Positions 1-7,601 of a stretch of 11,414 nucleotides of DNA are shown piece after piece. Position numbers and translations under genes: made by a program. The stretch is from Smittium culicis (lineage: Eukaryota; Kickxellomycota; Harpellomycetes; Harpellales; Legeriomycetaceae), in the NCBI GenBank assembly GCA_001970855.1, contig LSSN01001247.1, positions 1 through 11,414 on the forward strand, read 5' to 3'. Position 1 is the first letter of the stretch, and the number at the start of each line of letters is the position of its first letter. The notes below the pieces were generated by a model that worked only from the letters and a program-made list of their open reading frames with translations, did not search any database and had not been told where the DNA came from.

Positions 1-112
1 CTGTATAGCTACAATATACCAATATCATTTAAAATCTCGGAATTAGATTATTTTTATCGTTTACAGTTGGCTATATTTTATAGATCAAAAATGGTATACC
101 GCGCGAAAAGGG
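1..112. mobile_element. Right end of a TTAA-type (piggyBac-like) MITE, cut by the window edge
   Basis: This is the terminal part of a short non-autonomous DNA element. Positions 16-112 align with 208-305 at roughly 70% identity by eye; shared blocks include ATACCAATAT, CTCGGAATTA, TTGGCTATATTT and TACCGCGCG. It ends at 112 in CGCGAAAAGGG, whose complement CCCTTTTCGCG resembles piggyBac-type termini, which start CCY and insert at TTAA. The four bases after it (113-116) are ATAA, one step from TTAA. The other end lies outside the window, so its length is unknown. It encodes nothing. The assignment to the piggyBac superfamily is inferred from the ends only. Confidence 0.5.
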
Positions 113-126
113 ATAACCCTTTCCCG
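101..126. repeat. Imperfect palindrome where two MITE ends meet
   Basis: The right end of the first element (CGCGAAAAGGG, 102-112) and the left end of the second (CCCTTTCCCG, 117-126) face each other across ATAA. Together they form an imperfect inverted repeat able to fold into a hairpin. It is among the most GC-rich stretches of the first kilobase. It is explained by back-to-back insertion at one TTAA and not by a terminator. Confidence 0.6.
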
Positions 127-305
127 TCCAACACTCTTGAAAAAAATTTATTCATTGATTAGATAGTCATTTATAAGATTCTTTATTATTTGCTTTTATT
201 TTGTATTATACCAATATATCTTAAGGCCTCGGAATTAATCGATTTTCATTCAACGTGGTTGGCTATATTTGGTCATCCAAAAGTAGTCTACCGCGCGGGA
301 AAGGG
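117..305. mobile_element. 189-bp TTAA-type (piggyBac-like) MITE
   Basis: The stretch begins CCCTTTCCCG at 117 and ends CGGGAAAGGG at 305, a perfect 10-bp terminal inverted repeat. It is followed directly by TTAA (306-309) and preceded by ATAA (113-116), as expected for a decayed TTAA target-site duplication. Its right half (208-305) matches the neighbouring element at 16-112, while the left half (127-207) is plain AT-rich filler. No coding capacity is seen. The CCC...GGG ends plus TTAA are typical of piggyBac-derived MITEs. An alternative is that 117-126 is the end of a third, inverted copy and not this element's own left end. Confidence 0.55.
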
Positions 306-309
306 TTAA

Positions 310-578
310 GGCGAAGATCGAATTATAATTTAGTTATTAATAAGTAATGTTTAACTAATATAAAGCCTATCAAACTATCGGGTTATATTAAAATTTGGGT
401 AAATAAGACTCACTATCACTCACTGTAAGTTAAATAATCTGCAGAAAAATAATACATTTAAAAATATATATTTATTGTAGCTTAACTAATTAATAAATCA
501 TTTCTTAATATATAAATATGAATACTTAGAAAATAAATAAAAGAGCAAAGTAGAATATTATTACTATTTTACATATTA
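310..578. other. AT-rich spacer, nothing recognised
   Basis: No open frame, repeat or motif stands out between the TTAA at 306-309 and the weak coding-like patch that starts at 579. Confidence 0.5.
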
Positions 579-823
579 GATTATTTAACTGATGTCTATT
601 ATCGATATAATTTTAAACTAAAAAACCAATAATCAAAAATTTTCAAATGCAAGATAGCAAAAATTCTTAGTCTAATGAAGTAAAAATAAATTATAATAGC
701 ATTTAGTCAATTTTTTATTCTATGGGAATATAGAAAAAACATCTATCTCAGGGCGGGGAAGTATCCAAAATCCAACATAGTATATATATTTTTTATAATG
801 TCAAGTAAACTCATATATTTTTA
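579..823 (+). pseudogene. Weak coding-like patch, unidentified
   Basis: One + frame runs about 80 codons with only three internal stops, where random sequence of this composition should give about seven. It ends in a stop-free run of 44 codons that contains LRAGKYPKSN and two aromatic clusters. The GGGCGGGGAAG patch at 752-762 is a GC outlier. The minus strand over the same patch also reads plausibly (GFWILPRPEIDVF), so even the strand is uncertain. No family is recognised and there is no promoter or start to support expression. It may equally be chance or a transposon scrap. Confidence 0.18.
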
Positions 824-848
824 ATGCAAATAATCTTGTGAAAAAATA

Positions 849-1049
849 TTGTTTTTGCTACAAGTTAATATTTCATATTCAGAAATTAGTAACATTGAGT
901 CTTTAGTGATGTGTTATTTAACAATTTATTTGGTTTTTTTTCTTATTTCAATTCTAGTTTTAATCATCATTATATTTTTGAAAAATCAATTGAAAATAAA
1001 AGATCTGTATTTATTTAAATTATCAGCTTCTTTCATTAGTTTATTTTAA
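849..1049 (+). CDS. Short hydrophobic open frame, doubtful
   Basis: A 66-codon frame is open from a TTG at 849, but the first ATG is at 909 and gives 46 codons. A eukaryote would use only the ATG. The product would have a short polar lead (SEISNIES), one long membrane segment rich in I, L, V and F, then a basic tail (KNQLKIK). T-rich DNA readily yields hydrophobic frames like this, and base composition here does not differ from its surroundings. It resembles the frames at 1962-2129 and 7602-7805 in layout only. It is probably not a gene; it is listed because it is open and may belong to that set. Confidence 0.12.
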   Translation: MFLLQVNISYSEISNIESLVMCYLTIYLVFFLISILVLIIIIFLKNQLKIKDLYLFKLSASFISLF

Positions 1050-1934
1050 TAAATATATTACGCCAATACATTTATAAGAAAGCTTCTTTATATATTATCG
1101 AGAGATATATTTATACTCTTTTCTCATGATTAATTTTAATTCGCTCTATATACTTTTTTCAATACCCTATATAAATCAATATATTTTTTAATTATCTAAT
1201 TCTCTATTATTGATTTATATTGAGCGTTGATTTATTTTATTTATCTTACTGTGTTGTAATCTCATACAAATGGTAAAAAAAAATTTCTTTTATAATACTT
1301 TTATGAATTATCATAATTTTGGCTAAAATATTTATTTTGAAGTGGTTTTATCGTTAATTAATATTCCTGAAAATAGAAAATAAAGGATTTCATTAATATA
1401 ATACTAATTACGGTTTTAATCATGATTATTCTACATTTTTTAAATTATATATTATATTGAAACTTATATTTTAGATTAAACTAATAAGAAAATGTCTATA
1501 TTGAAAAAACTTGTTACAATTAAGTTTAAGATAAGATAGAATTAATTTAATAAACTAGTTTTTGTAAGATATACTAACAGTATAAAGCTCAAAAGTTTTA
1601 AATTATATAAAGAAATTATAGATTGATTTTTTTCCCCTATTTTAATCCAGATAAAAATCTAGTTTTGTATTTTATTATAAAATTTTCCTGTATAGATGCA
1701 TAATATAAAGCCCAAATTCCGTTTAGTTTTTTTTTTTATAATTTTTTTGGTAAATTTTTTGATAAATTTTTGCAAAATATTTTAATTGATAAAATATATT
1801 AAAAAAGGTTCCTAATTAATTTGTAATATAATAATCAAACATAATTTTTTTATTCTCTACACGTTTAATAAAAAAACCTTAATTTTCTAATTAGAAGCTA
1901 GATATTGTTGAACTTTTAGAAAATGTGAATATAA
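1050..1934. other. AT-rich spacer, nothing recognised
   Basis: About 0.9 kb of A+T-rich sequence with T and A runs. No frame, inverted repeat or family motif could be supported on either strand. Confidence 0.5.
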
Positions 1935-1961
1935 AAGTTCTGTTTTATTAGCTCACCTGCC

Positions 1962-2129
1962 ATGATTTTGTGTCTTACAAATAAACTTTGGGAGCTTTGC
2001 GAGGTGTTCGATAGTGATAAGTCTGATCTTTATCTTTGGATGTTATACATTTCCATAGCTTTGATTGCCTTGATGTTAGGTTTTTTTTTTGAACTTTTTT
2101 TAAGTATTATATACCATAGGCTGATATAA
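1962..2129 (+). CDS. 55-codon small membrane-protein-like frame, unidentified
   Basis: An uninterrupted frame runs from ATG at 1962 to TAA at 2127-2129. Its first two thirds are about 35% GC, clearly richer than the surroundings. The product would have a polar, acidic N-terminal half (LWELCEVFDSDKSD, about residues 9-22), a hydrophobic membrane segment (about residues 23-49) and a short tail with H and R. It has two W, two C and several D/E, unusual for chance frames in T-rich DNA. In the same frame, the stop upstream is at 1932-1934. Against it, the minus strand over the same bases also reads as balanced protein (for example RHKIMAGELIKQNF) with one internal stop, and the nearby Ty3 relic is on that strand, so this frame could be a shadow. 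No family is recognised. Confidence 0.28.
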   Translation: MILCLTNKLWELCEVFDSDKSDLYLWMLYISIALIALMLGFFFELFLSIIYHRLI

Positions 2130-2779
2130 GACTGAGTGAAAAGAAAAAATTATTAAAAGCTTTCTAATAAAATAAAAGTGTAAATAAAAGTAGATTGACC
2201 TCAATTATAAAAATTTTTCGACCTGCAAACAACAAAGAGTAGTTTGAAAAAACGATATTGGATATAAGGTCTTCAGATTATTGTAATTTTTTATTTACAA
2301 TGAATATTAGAATATTTATAAACCACCCAAAATTCAAGAGAAACATATAATTAACAATTAGAATTTCGAAGCTTTAACTTTTAGAATATAAGAAATATCT
2401 AGAAAAAATTATTGTATAAGTTAAAAATCGAGAATGAATAATTCACTGTCAAATTTAAGCTATAATTTTTTTATAGTTAGTTTATATCTTTTACAATTAA
2501 TAAATTAATTTTTATGTTTAAATGAGATAAATACACCCAAAAATAATAAAAGTTTATAGAAAACTTTCAACTTGTAACTTATCAAATCTAAATATTGATT
2601 TAGTCTTAAAAAAATTTTTACATTATAAAATTTTTATGTCATAAAATTCCTGGATCAAAGTTGACATTTTAAATACAATTAAGGAATTAATTTTTTTCAT
2701 CTTATTATCATAAGCGCAAGCTTAAAACTTCAAATATCTCTATAAAAACTTAAATATTTATAAATAACTTTATTGTTAA
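2130..2779. other. AT-rich spacer beyond the retroelement's 3' side
   Basis: An LTR of the minus-strand retroelement would be expected here. No TG...CA-bounded block matching the other side of the element was recognised. A minus frame over 2690-2860 contains KYDPGKSRIYTAVFNVL, which may be the tail of the integrase core. The rest is featureless. Confidence 0.35.
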
Positions 2780-3240
2780 CTGAATTCTTAAATTTAAAAT
2801 ATTTGTTATTAGTACGTTAAAAACTGCTGTATATATTCTAGATTTTCCAGGATCATATTTTTTTGCTGTTTTTTCTAGTGATTTTTTACTGAAAATTTTT
2901 TAAACTAATTCCCAAAAGATTTTTATTCATAAGTATTAAAAAATATATGTTTTGAATTTAACTCATCGCATTAATAGCAACGGCACTATTTTTTAATTAT
3001 GTTTTCTGGGCACCTTTATTGAGTTTGTGATCGTTAATTGTAGTTCATCTATATAAAATCCATATGCGAATAATTATTTTATATAGATTTGATGTGAATG
3101 AATGATATTAAATTAAAATTTAATCCTAGTTTTCAGAAATTCCCAATTCTTTCTAGTTTATTTCAACTTATTTTTTTGGAATATTAATTATTAAACACTT
3201 TTTTATGCATTATTTGTATGAGTTATCTATTTTTTTTCTT
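2780..3240 (-). pseudogene. Integrase relic (zinc finger and catalytic core fragments)
   Basis: Integrase inserts the cDNA into the host genome. Reading down from 3240, one frame gives R-stop-L-I-Q-I-M-H-K-K-V-F-N-N-stop-Y-S, matching the H-x(n)-H half of the HHCC finger with its second His lost to a stop. About 49 codons after the first His comes H-M-D-F-I (D at 3058-3060), like the first catalytic Asp of Ty3 integrases. Further on, K-S-F-G-N-stop-F-K-K-F (about 2880-2925) resembles the region after the second Asp, and K-Y-D-P-G-K-S-R-I (about 2790-2860, another frame) may be the Y-x-P block before the catalytic Glu. The C-x2-C pair is not visible. Stops are as frequent as expected by chance, so the call rests only on motif order. 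Confidence 0.33.
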
Positions 3241-3439
3241 CCGCTAAATCATTGTGTCTTTAGTTGATCGTATTTCAAAATATTCAGCTTATTGGTTATT
3301 TACTATTTTTTATATATTATACTCTATTCAAAACCTTATAATTATGCATTCAGTGCATATTATATAATTTTTCAATCTGCTTTCACCTTCATAATAATAC
3401 TTTGACACTGATGGTATTTATAGGGTTCTAATTTTTTCA

Positions 3440-3740
3440 TTTTGGGGCGATTTTATTTCTTTTTTATTTAATATTTTACTCAAGTTTTTTTTGAAATGTT
3501 CTATATCAATCTTTCACCGTCCATTTTCTCCTCGTGATTCCTCAACTCTATGTTATATGTTTATTATTGCAGTGCAAATTTAATAAGCTCTTCATAAAGA
3601 AATACCTATTTTTTTTATACTAGCGAAATAAATTTATTTATTTAAAGGTATCTGGATCTGAATTGATATAAAAATAAAGCCTCTCAGTCAAATCTTTGCA
3701 ATAATATCCCTGCATCTTGAATCCCTAAGCTATACAAATG
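3440..3740 (-). pseudogene. Possible RT thumb / RNase H remains
   Basis: One minus frame gives M-Q-G-Y-Y-C-K-D-L-T-E-R-L-Y-F-Y-I (about 3612-3656), which could be the G-Y-Y-R-x-F-I block of the RT thumb. The same frame continues to I-T-R-R-K-W-T-V-K-D-stop-Y-R-T-F-Q-K-K-L-E (about 3480-3540). This resembles the S-R-x-[LW]-T-x-x-E-x-x-Y-x-T-x-x-K-E-L signature of Ty3 RNase H. The two are only about 35 codons apart where roughly a hundred would be expected, so a deletion is implied. A reading as an integrase zinc finger (H-C-N-N-K-H just upstream) was considered and is less good, because a better finger lies at 3205. Weak evidence. Confidence 0.25.
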
Positions 3741-3899
3741 TGTACCATACTAATAAAAATAATTAATTTTATAAATAGTTACTAGTTTTATTTTTTAAAA
3801 TTCAAAATAATAATTAGTGGAAGCTTTCAATGTAATAAAAGGTGTTTTATTTTGAAACACAAATAAAATATTAAAGTTTAAAACTATCGTCATCTTTTT

Positions 3900-4330
3900 A
3901 TACCTACAAGCTTTCAAAAAGTAAATCATGTATATTTATTTTGCTGTTATTATGGGATTTAAGATCTCATAGGCTTTGGTTCTTCGCTTTTTTAAAAGCT
4001 TCAGTCAAAAAAATTTCTTTCGTTATCACTCCTAACTATTTTGTAAATAAAATTCACTTTGCGACTCGATATCCAGTTACTCCATCAAACCGCATATTTT
4101 ATTTTTTTTATTAGTCTACTAGGTTAATGTGAAGAGTAAATATAGTCACATTACACGTCTTTTTAATCTATAGCCAATAGTGTGTGCTGGATAAGCATAG
4201 CTAACCTATTTTTTAAACTGCATTAATTTTGTGCCTCTTTAGAGATAATTTAGCTATAAATATTTTAGTCCAAGTTTCTATGAGTCTTGGTATCTTCTCC
4301 CATAAACACTTAGTATTAAATACAATTTAA
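3900..4330 (-). pseudogene. Reverse transcriptase relic (fingers and motif A)
   Basis: Reverse transcriptase copies the element RNA into DNA. In its reading direction the block L-K-R-H-K-I-N-A-V (about 4216-4239) corresponds to the H-x-I-x-T-G stretch at the start of Ty3 RT. S-Y-A-Y-P-A-H-T-I-G-Y-R-L-K-R-R-V-M (about 4091-4142, shifted frame) matches the P-Y-R-x-P ... L-x-x-x-V region. N-M-R-F ... G-Y-R-V-A (about 4060-4098) resembles R-F-C-V-D-Y-R-x-L-N. A-K-N-Q-S-L-stop-D-L-K-S followed by K-I-N-I-H-D (about 3925-3985) matches motif A, with the first catalytic Asp at 3964-3966. The G-Y after D-L-K-S is lost. Motif B and the Y-x-D-D box were not found. At least one frameshift and many stops are present. 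Confidence 0.45.
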
Positions 4331-4405
4331 TCTTATATCATAATATTTTGAAACTAAACACCATTTAGCTATAGTTGGGAAGAACTACTCAACACAGTAA
4401 TCAAA

Positions 4406-4866
4406 TCAATTTGGCGTTACCAGCACCATCTTCTTCCTCGATATCTTTGGTATACTTTCATATACATTGAGATCTATGTTTAACACGCTTTCCCTTGTAT
4501 TATATTCCAGTTCAAATTTGTTTTTTACGGCTGTATAAGCTAAATTTTCTTGAATATAATTTAATACTGCACCGAATAATTGTAATACATTTAAACCCAA
4601 CATTATAGGTACTGCGCAAGATTCTAGGACTTATAATTTCATCTGAATTTAGAGCTTTCCATGAATATTCAAATTAATTTAGACACTATTAGATCAAGAT
4701 AATCGTACCCTACAGCTGTTACTAGCTCACTTTTCTCTGTATACGAGAAATTAAGGGTGTCTATAATATTTTTGTTTATTATATAAGATATTCAACTTAT
4801 ATCAACTAAAAGCGGAAATTTTTCACCCTTTATGGAGCATAGCACGTAGAAAAATGAAATTTTTAC
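4406..4866 (-). pseudogene. Retropepsin (aspartic protease) relic
   Basis: This would have cleaved the Gag-Pol polyprotein. From 4851 one frame reads Y-V-L-C-S-I-K-G-E-K-F-P-L-L-V-D, followed by I-S-stop-I-S-Y-I where the family has D-T-G-A-x-x-S-x-I. The catalytic Asp (4801-4803) survives, but T-G has become I-S, a stop follows and one codon seems missing. The frame continues (T-E-K-S-E-L-V-T-A-V) to about 4680, then a one-base shift leads through I-N-L-N-I-H-G-K-L and two stops to S-C-A-V-P-I-M-L-G-L-N-V-L-Q-L-F-G-A-V-L-N (4553-4618). This is the ILG/flap-end motif typical of Ty3 proteases. The last part is open for 65 codons from an internal Met at 4603 to a stop at 4406 and includes a short linker towards RT. 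This is the best-supported call on this strand. Confidence 0.6.
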
Positions 4867-4886
4867 TTATACTTATTTGTATCCCT

Positions 4887-5262
4887 TTAGCATTGAGAAA
4901 ATCTGATTTTTATGATTTTTTCGACCCCCTTTAGAGCAATTATAGTATCCTCTAGATATTTTGGACTAGCTATAAATAATTTGCTCATAGTCATAGAAAC
5001 GAGTGAATCTAAAATTCTGAACTTTAGATCACTAAAAACTGCTTTTTTTTTTAACGCTAGGAAAATTTTTTTGCGCTTTTTTTTTTTTTTTTCAATTATA
5101 GATGCAATCATATTATTAGGAATCTATTCTACTCTCATTCTCCATTTTCTTCAGGCCATAAAAATTTCTTCTTCACCAAAAATATACATTGGATCGCTTA
5201 AAAAAAAAGTTTCTTTATGTTTATCTGTATTATTTTCAGTTTTTTTTAAAATTTTTCATAGA
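4887..5262 (-). pseudogene. Gag-like C-terminal stretch next to the protease
   Basis: A minus frame from about 5262 to a TAA at 4887-4889 has four stops, all in its first half, and is open for the last 74 codons from a Met at 5111. It begins with E-N-L-stop-K-I-L-K-K-T-E-N-N, passes through D-P-M-Y-I-F-G-E-E-E-I-F and a lysine tract encoded by the 16-T run at 5077-5092, and ends with L-F-I-A-S-P-K-Y-L-E-D-T-I-I-A-L-K-G-V-E-K. The last block resembles the P-x-Y-x-E ... L capsid-end region of Ty3 Gag proteins, and it lies where Gag should be, directly upstream of the protease. No C-x2-C-x4-H-x4-C knuckle survives between them. The opposite + strand frame at 4912-5271 is its shadow. Confidence 0.38.
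5077..5092. repeat. 16-T homopolymer run
   Basis: Sixteen T in a row on the + strand, read as a lysine tract in the minus-strand Gag-like remnant. Such runs are prone to slippage and may explain nearby frameshifts. Confidence 0.9.
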
Positions 5263-5445
5263 TTTTCTTAAATTAAAACGTGCGATTTTAGTGGTATTAT
5301 AATTACTCTAATTTTATATTAACAATCAGTATTAGATTATTAAACTGAAGTGTTAAAAGAAATACTTTATTTTTCAATTCATCAGTATCAGGACTTTTTT
5401 TAACTTAATTTAATGTAGCAGTCTTTTATTCAATTTATTTTATTC

Positions 5446-6185
5446 TCACATTTTATTTCCAGTTAATTTAAATTCGAACCTCATATTTTTTATAATTTTA
5501 TTAACGGCTTCAATTAACTTTTTATATTTTTTTTCATCTGATTTATTATTTAATTTTTTTATTGCCCAAGAAAGGTGTTAATTTTCATCAATGAATATAA
5601 ACATAGCTCAACTAACAATGATAGGGTATTCTGAGAGTTTTTAATAAGGGATACGCGAATTGTAAAACTTGAATTAAACTCTTCCAAATCTTGGGTAGTT
5701 TCTTAGCATTATTTCTTTAGAGTATTAATTGTGAATTTTTTGTTTGGTAGACTTCTGCATTGATCTGTCATAATAAATGCTTATGAAAAATTGTTATAAT
5801 TCAATTTTGTATTTATTTCATTGAGACTTTCTCATATCTATATCTCATTCAGCTAATTGATCACTGCACCTTCTATCTAACTTTATAAAAAAAGATTTAT
5901 GTTCATCTTACAATCTTTTCAACAGTTTAATTCCTTGTAACTTTTTTAGCCAGACATTTACTTCATCATTATCATTAGAGTATTGGTTATAACTAAAGAG
6001 AGAAAATCAAACTTAATTTCTCCAAAAATATTGGTCTATTTCCAAAGATTTTTCTGCAGAAATTATATAATATGAATTGCAAAATTGAAGATAATTTCTT
6101 ATAATCTATTCAAATTTTCTGGAGAATATTTATTATGGTGCTACATATTTATTAATGCATCTAAAAATGAGTTTTATTGATGCAT
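5446..6185 (-). pseudogene. Gag-like N-terminal and capsid stretch
   Basis: A candidate start ATG is at 6183-6185 on the minus strand, reading M-H-Q-stop-N-S-F-L-D-A-L-I-N-M. This frame gives S-P-E-N-L-N-R-L and F-A-I-H-I-I to about 6000, where a frameshift moves to a second frame that runs to 5446. The second frame has D-N-D-E-V-N-V-W-L-K-K-L-Q-G-I-K-L-L-K-R-L (about 5920-5970) and D-E-H-K-S-F-F-I-K-L, the W...D-E-x-K...L pattern of Ty3-type capsids. It later gives H-L-S-W-A-I-K-K-L-N-N (about 5541-5573) and a 43-codon stop-free run to 5449. There are about ten stops in 185 codons, fewer than the seventeen or so expected by chance. The assignment as Gag rests mainly on position before the protease; Gag sequences are poorly conserved. 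Confidence 0.33.
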
Positions 6186-6186
6186 T
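6154..6186. repeat. Short inverted repeat over the Gag-like start
   Basis: AATGCATC at 6154-6161 and GATGCATT at 6179-6186 form a perfect 8-bp inverted repeat with a 17-base loop. The right arm contains the candidate Gag start codon of the minus strand. Chance is quite possible in this composition. Confidence 0.4.
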
Positions 6187-6243
6187 TATGTATTTTTTAT
6201 TAAGTATCCAAATTAAACGAAATCAATAAATGGAATTGTAAAA

Positions 6244-6660
6244 TAAATTTGAATAAGTTAATATAAATGTTTTTTTTAATGAATTTTTTTAGTTTTGATT
6301 TTTTTCTTTTTAAACAAAGTTGACTCAGTTTCTCGGAAGGCTAATTAGGTCCGATTTGTTGTTTTGTTTATTTTATAAAGTTTGATGATATAAGGGTTAC
6401 TTATTCGCTAAGAAAAAAGAAATAAAATTTTTTATCTATGATAATGTTGATGTTTTTTTTTATTGATAAATTTTCCGAAAAAATTAAATTGAGGAAGTCC
6501 ATTTATGCCATATTTAAGTTATTTATAGGCTTTTTTTATGCACAGAAACACTCAGGAACTTTATGGAACATTAAATAATGATAAGACGTGTTATTCATAG
6601 ATAATTCCCAGTTGCTTCTAGAACCTTCTAAAACATTTCATAATATTCCTCAAGCAATAA
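6244..6660 (-). pseudogene. Coding-like debris upstream of the Gag-like start
   Basis: A minus frame, the same phase as the Gag-like start at 6185, gives protein-like runs broken by about ten stops. Examples are V-F-L-C-I-K-K-A-Y-K (about 6463-6495), L-K-Y-G-I-N-G-L-P-Q-F-N (about 6425-6460) and L-A-F-R-E-T-E-S-T-L-F-K-K-K-K (about 6300-6345). Stop density is close to chance, so coding origin is unproven. If real, it would make the retroelement's 5' reading frame longer than an ordinary Gag, or be part of its leader. No family is recognised. Confidence 0.2.
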
Positions 6661-6842
6661 TTTGAAAATTATTAATACTTTTATTATTATTTTATTTAAT
6701 AGTAACATATAGATTTTTCTTCAAAATTATAATAGTGTAACCTTTTTTCATCCTTCAGAAAAATCTAAGCGTATTATCTATTTACTTATATAAATCCAGC
6801 TAAATATATATTATCCCTATAATATTAAATAAATAAAAATAT

Positions 6843-6872
6843 CTTAGTCTTAGTCTTAATTTTAGTTTTAGT
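6843..6872. repeat. Degenerate hexamer repeat (YTTART)5
   Basis: Five consecutive hexamers on the + strand: CTTAGT, CTTAGT, CTTAAT, TTTAGT, TTTAGT. On the minus strand, in phase with the debris at 6894-7260, it reads as alternating Asn/Asp and stop codons. If each TAA was once CAA, this would be an Asx-Gln dipeptide repeat. It is not a clean telomere repeat. Confidence 0.7.
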
Positions 6873-6893
6873 TTCGCCCAACATTATTCCTAA

Positions 6894-7260
6894 ATGTATT
6901 CTACCTTCGTGCCTAAAATTTTTACAATATTTATGCCTACTTTTTTTGAAATTTATTCAACCACTTCGGCCCTGGACTGTATATAATATCCATAAATTTG
7001 GATAACATATCTCTTCCACTCGTTTTAATTCCCAGAACCATTTTATTAAAAAATAAGTTTAAAACTTTCTAGATTATTTTTCTCTGAATATAGTACCAGT
7101 GGTCAAAAATAACAGCTCTAAAACTGTAAGAGACTATATTTATATAACATTCCAGATCAATCTAGATGTATTTTTTTTTGCCTCTAAAATTATTGTTAAA
7201 TGCTAATAGATTTTGATTATCTATAGATTTTTCTATAGAACGATCCAATTTTCCTAAATA
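6894..7260 (-). pseudogene. Unidentified protein relic, about 120 codons
   Basis: From 7260 the minus strand reads about 120 codons in one frame with only two internal stops before a TAG at about 6898-6900; some ten would be expected by chance. Runs include L-D-R-S-I-E-K-S-I-D-N-Q-N-L-L (about 7200-7250), I-F-D-H-W-Y-Y-I-Q-R-K (7081-7113), G-I-K-T-S-G-R-D-M-L-S-K-F-M (6994-7035) and S-P-G-P-K-W-L-N-K-F-Q-K-K (6901-6980). W, D, R and G are more frequent than random AT-rich translation would give, and local GC is raised around 6960-7030. A weaker extension upstream in the same frame reaches about 7680. No family was recognised. It could be 5' coding material of the neighbouring retroelement or a separate dead gene. 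Confidence 0.38.
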
Positions 7261-7400
7261 TAGTTTTTTTTATTTCCTGTGCTATAAGTTTATATTTAAA
7301 CTAATTTTGGCATAAAATACCTATAATGCTGTGATTCAAATATGGGTTCTATTTTTAATTTTAAATGAGTATTGTTAAAATAATTCTTTTATTTGTATAA

Positions 7401-7435
7401 TTTTTATGATTTTTATGATTTTTATGATTTTGATG
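7401..7435. repeat. 9-bp tandem repeat, about 3.9 copies
   Basis: TTTTTATGA occurs three times exactly (7401-7409, 7410-7418, 7419-7427), followed by TTTTGATG. On the minus strand the same bases read as repeated Ile-Ile-Lys. It is a young or still slipping minisatellite, since the three copies are identical. Confidence 0.9.
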
Positions 7436-7601
7436 CGGAAAATATTATAAAATAAGAGGAAAAAAAATTTAGTGACGATCAGCAACTCTTAAATATGCGA
7501 TTATATGCCTCATCGCTATTTAATAGTAATTAAATTACATTTAGAAACATATAAATATTGATATTTGAGGGTTTTATATCGATTATTAACTACATATATA
7601 A

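Larger units (their letters stand above)
2780..6185 (-). mobile_element. Shattered Ty3/gypsy-type LTR retroelement (gag-PR-RT-IN remains)
   Basis: On the minus strand, family motifs appear in the order Gag-like, retropepsin, RT and integrase, the Ty3/gypsy order (copia elements put integrase before RT). The anchors are: F-P-L-L-V-D upstream of V-P-I-M-L-G-L-N (protease), A-K-N-Q-S-L-stop-D-L-K-S (RT motif A), and L-I-Q-I-M-H with H-M-D-F-I (integrase). Many stops and at least several frameshifts show that it is dead. From protease to integrase it spans about 2 kb, shorter than intact elements of this group, so parts of RT and RNase H are probably deleted. Flanking LTRs and a primer-binding site were not found. 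The debris at 6244-7260 may be further 5' material of the same element. Confidence 0.5.

Noticed and set aside
3440..3600. H-C-N-N-K-H and a later H-Q-C-Q read as an integrase HHCC zinc finger
   Set aside because: The spacing between the His and Cys pairs is far too long, and a better finger with L-I-Q-I-M-H lies at about 3205 in front of H-M-D-F-I.
4912..5271. 119-codon open frame on the + strand, the longest in the window
   Set aside because: It is hydrophobic and phenylalanine-rich because it reads through T runs. The opposite strand over the same bases gives a charged Gag-like product adjoining the protease, so this frame is a shadow.
6843..6872. Interstitial telomere repeat
   Set aside because: The hexamers are TTAGTC/TTAGTT, not TTAGGG or TTAGG, and only five degenerate units are present.
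2130..7600. A pair of long terminal repeats and a primer-binding site for the retroelement
   Set aside because: No block with TG...CA ends repeated on both sides, and no tRNA-complementary stretch before the Gag-like start, could be found by eye.
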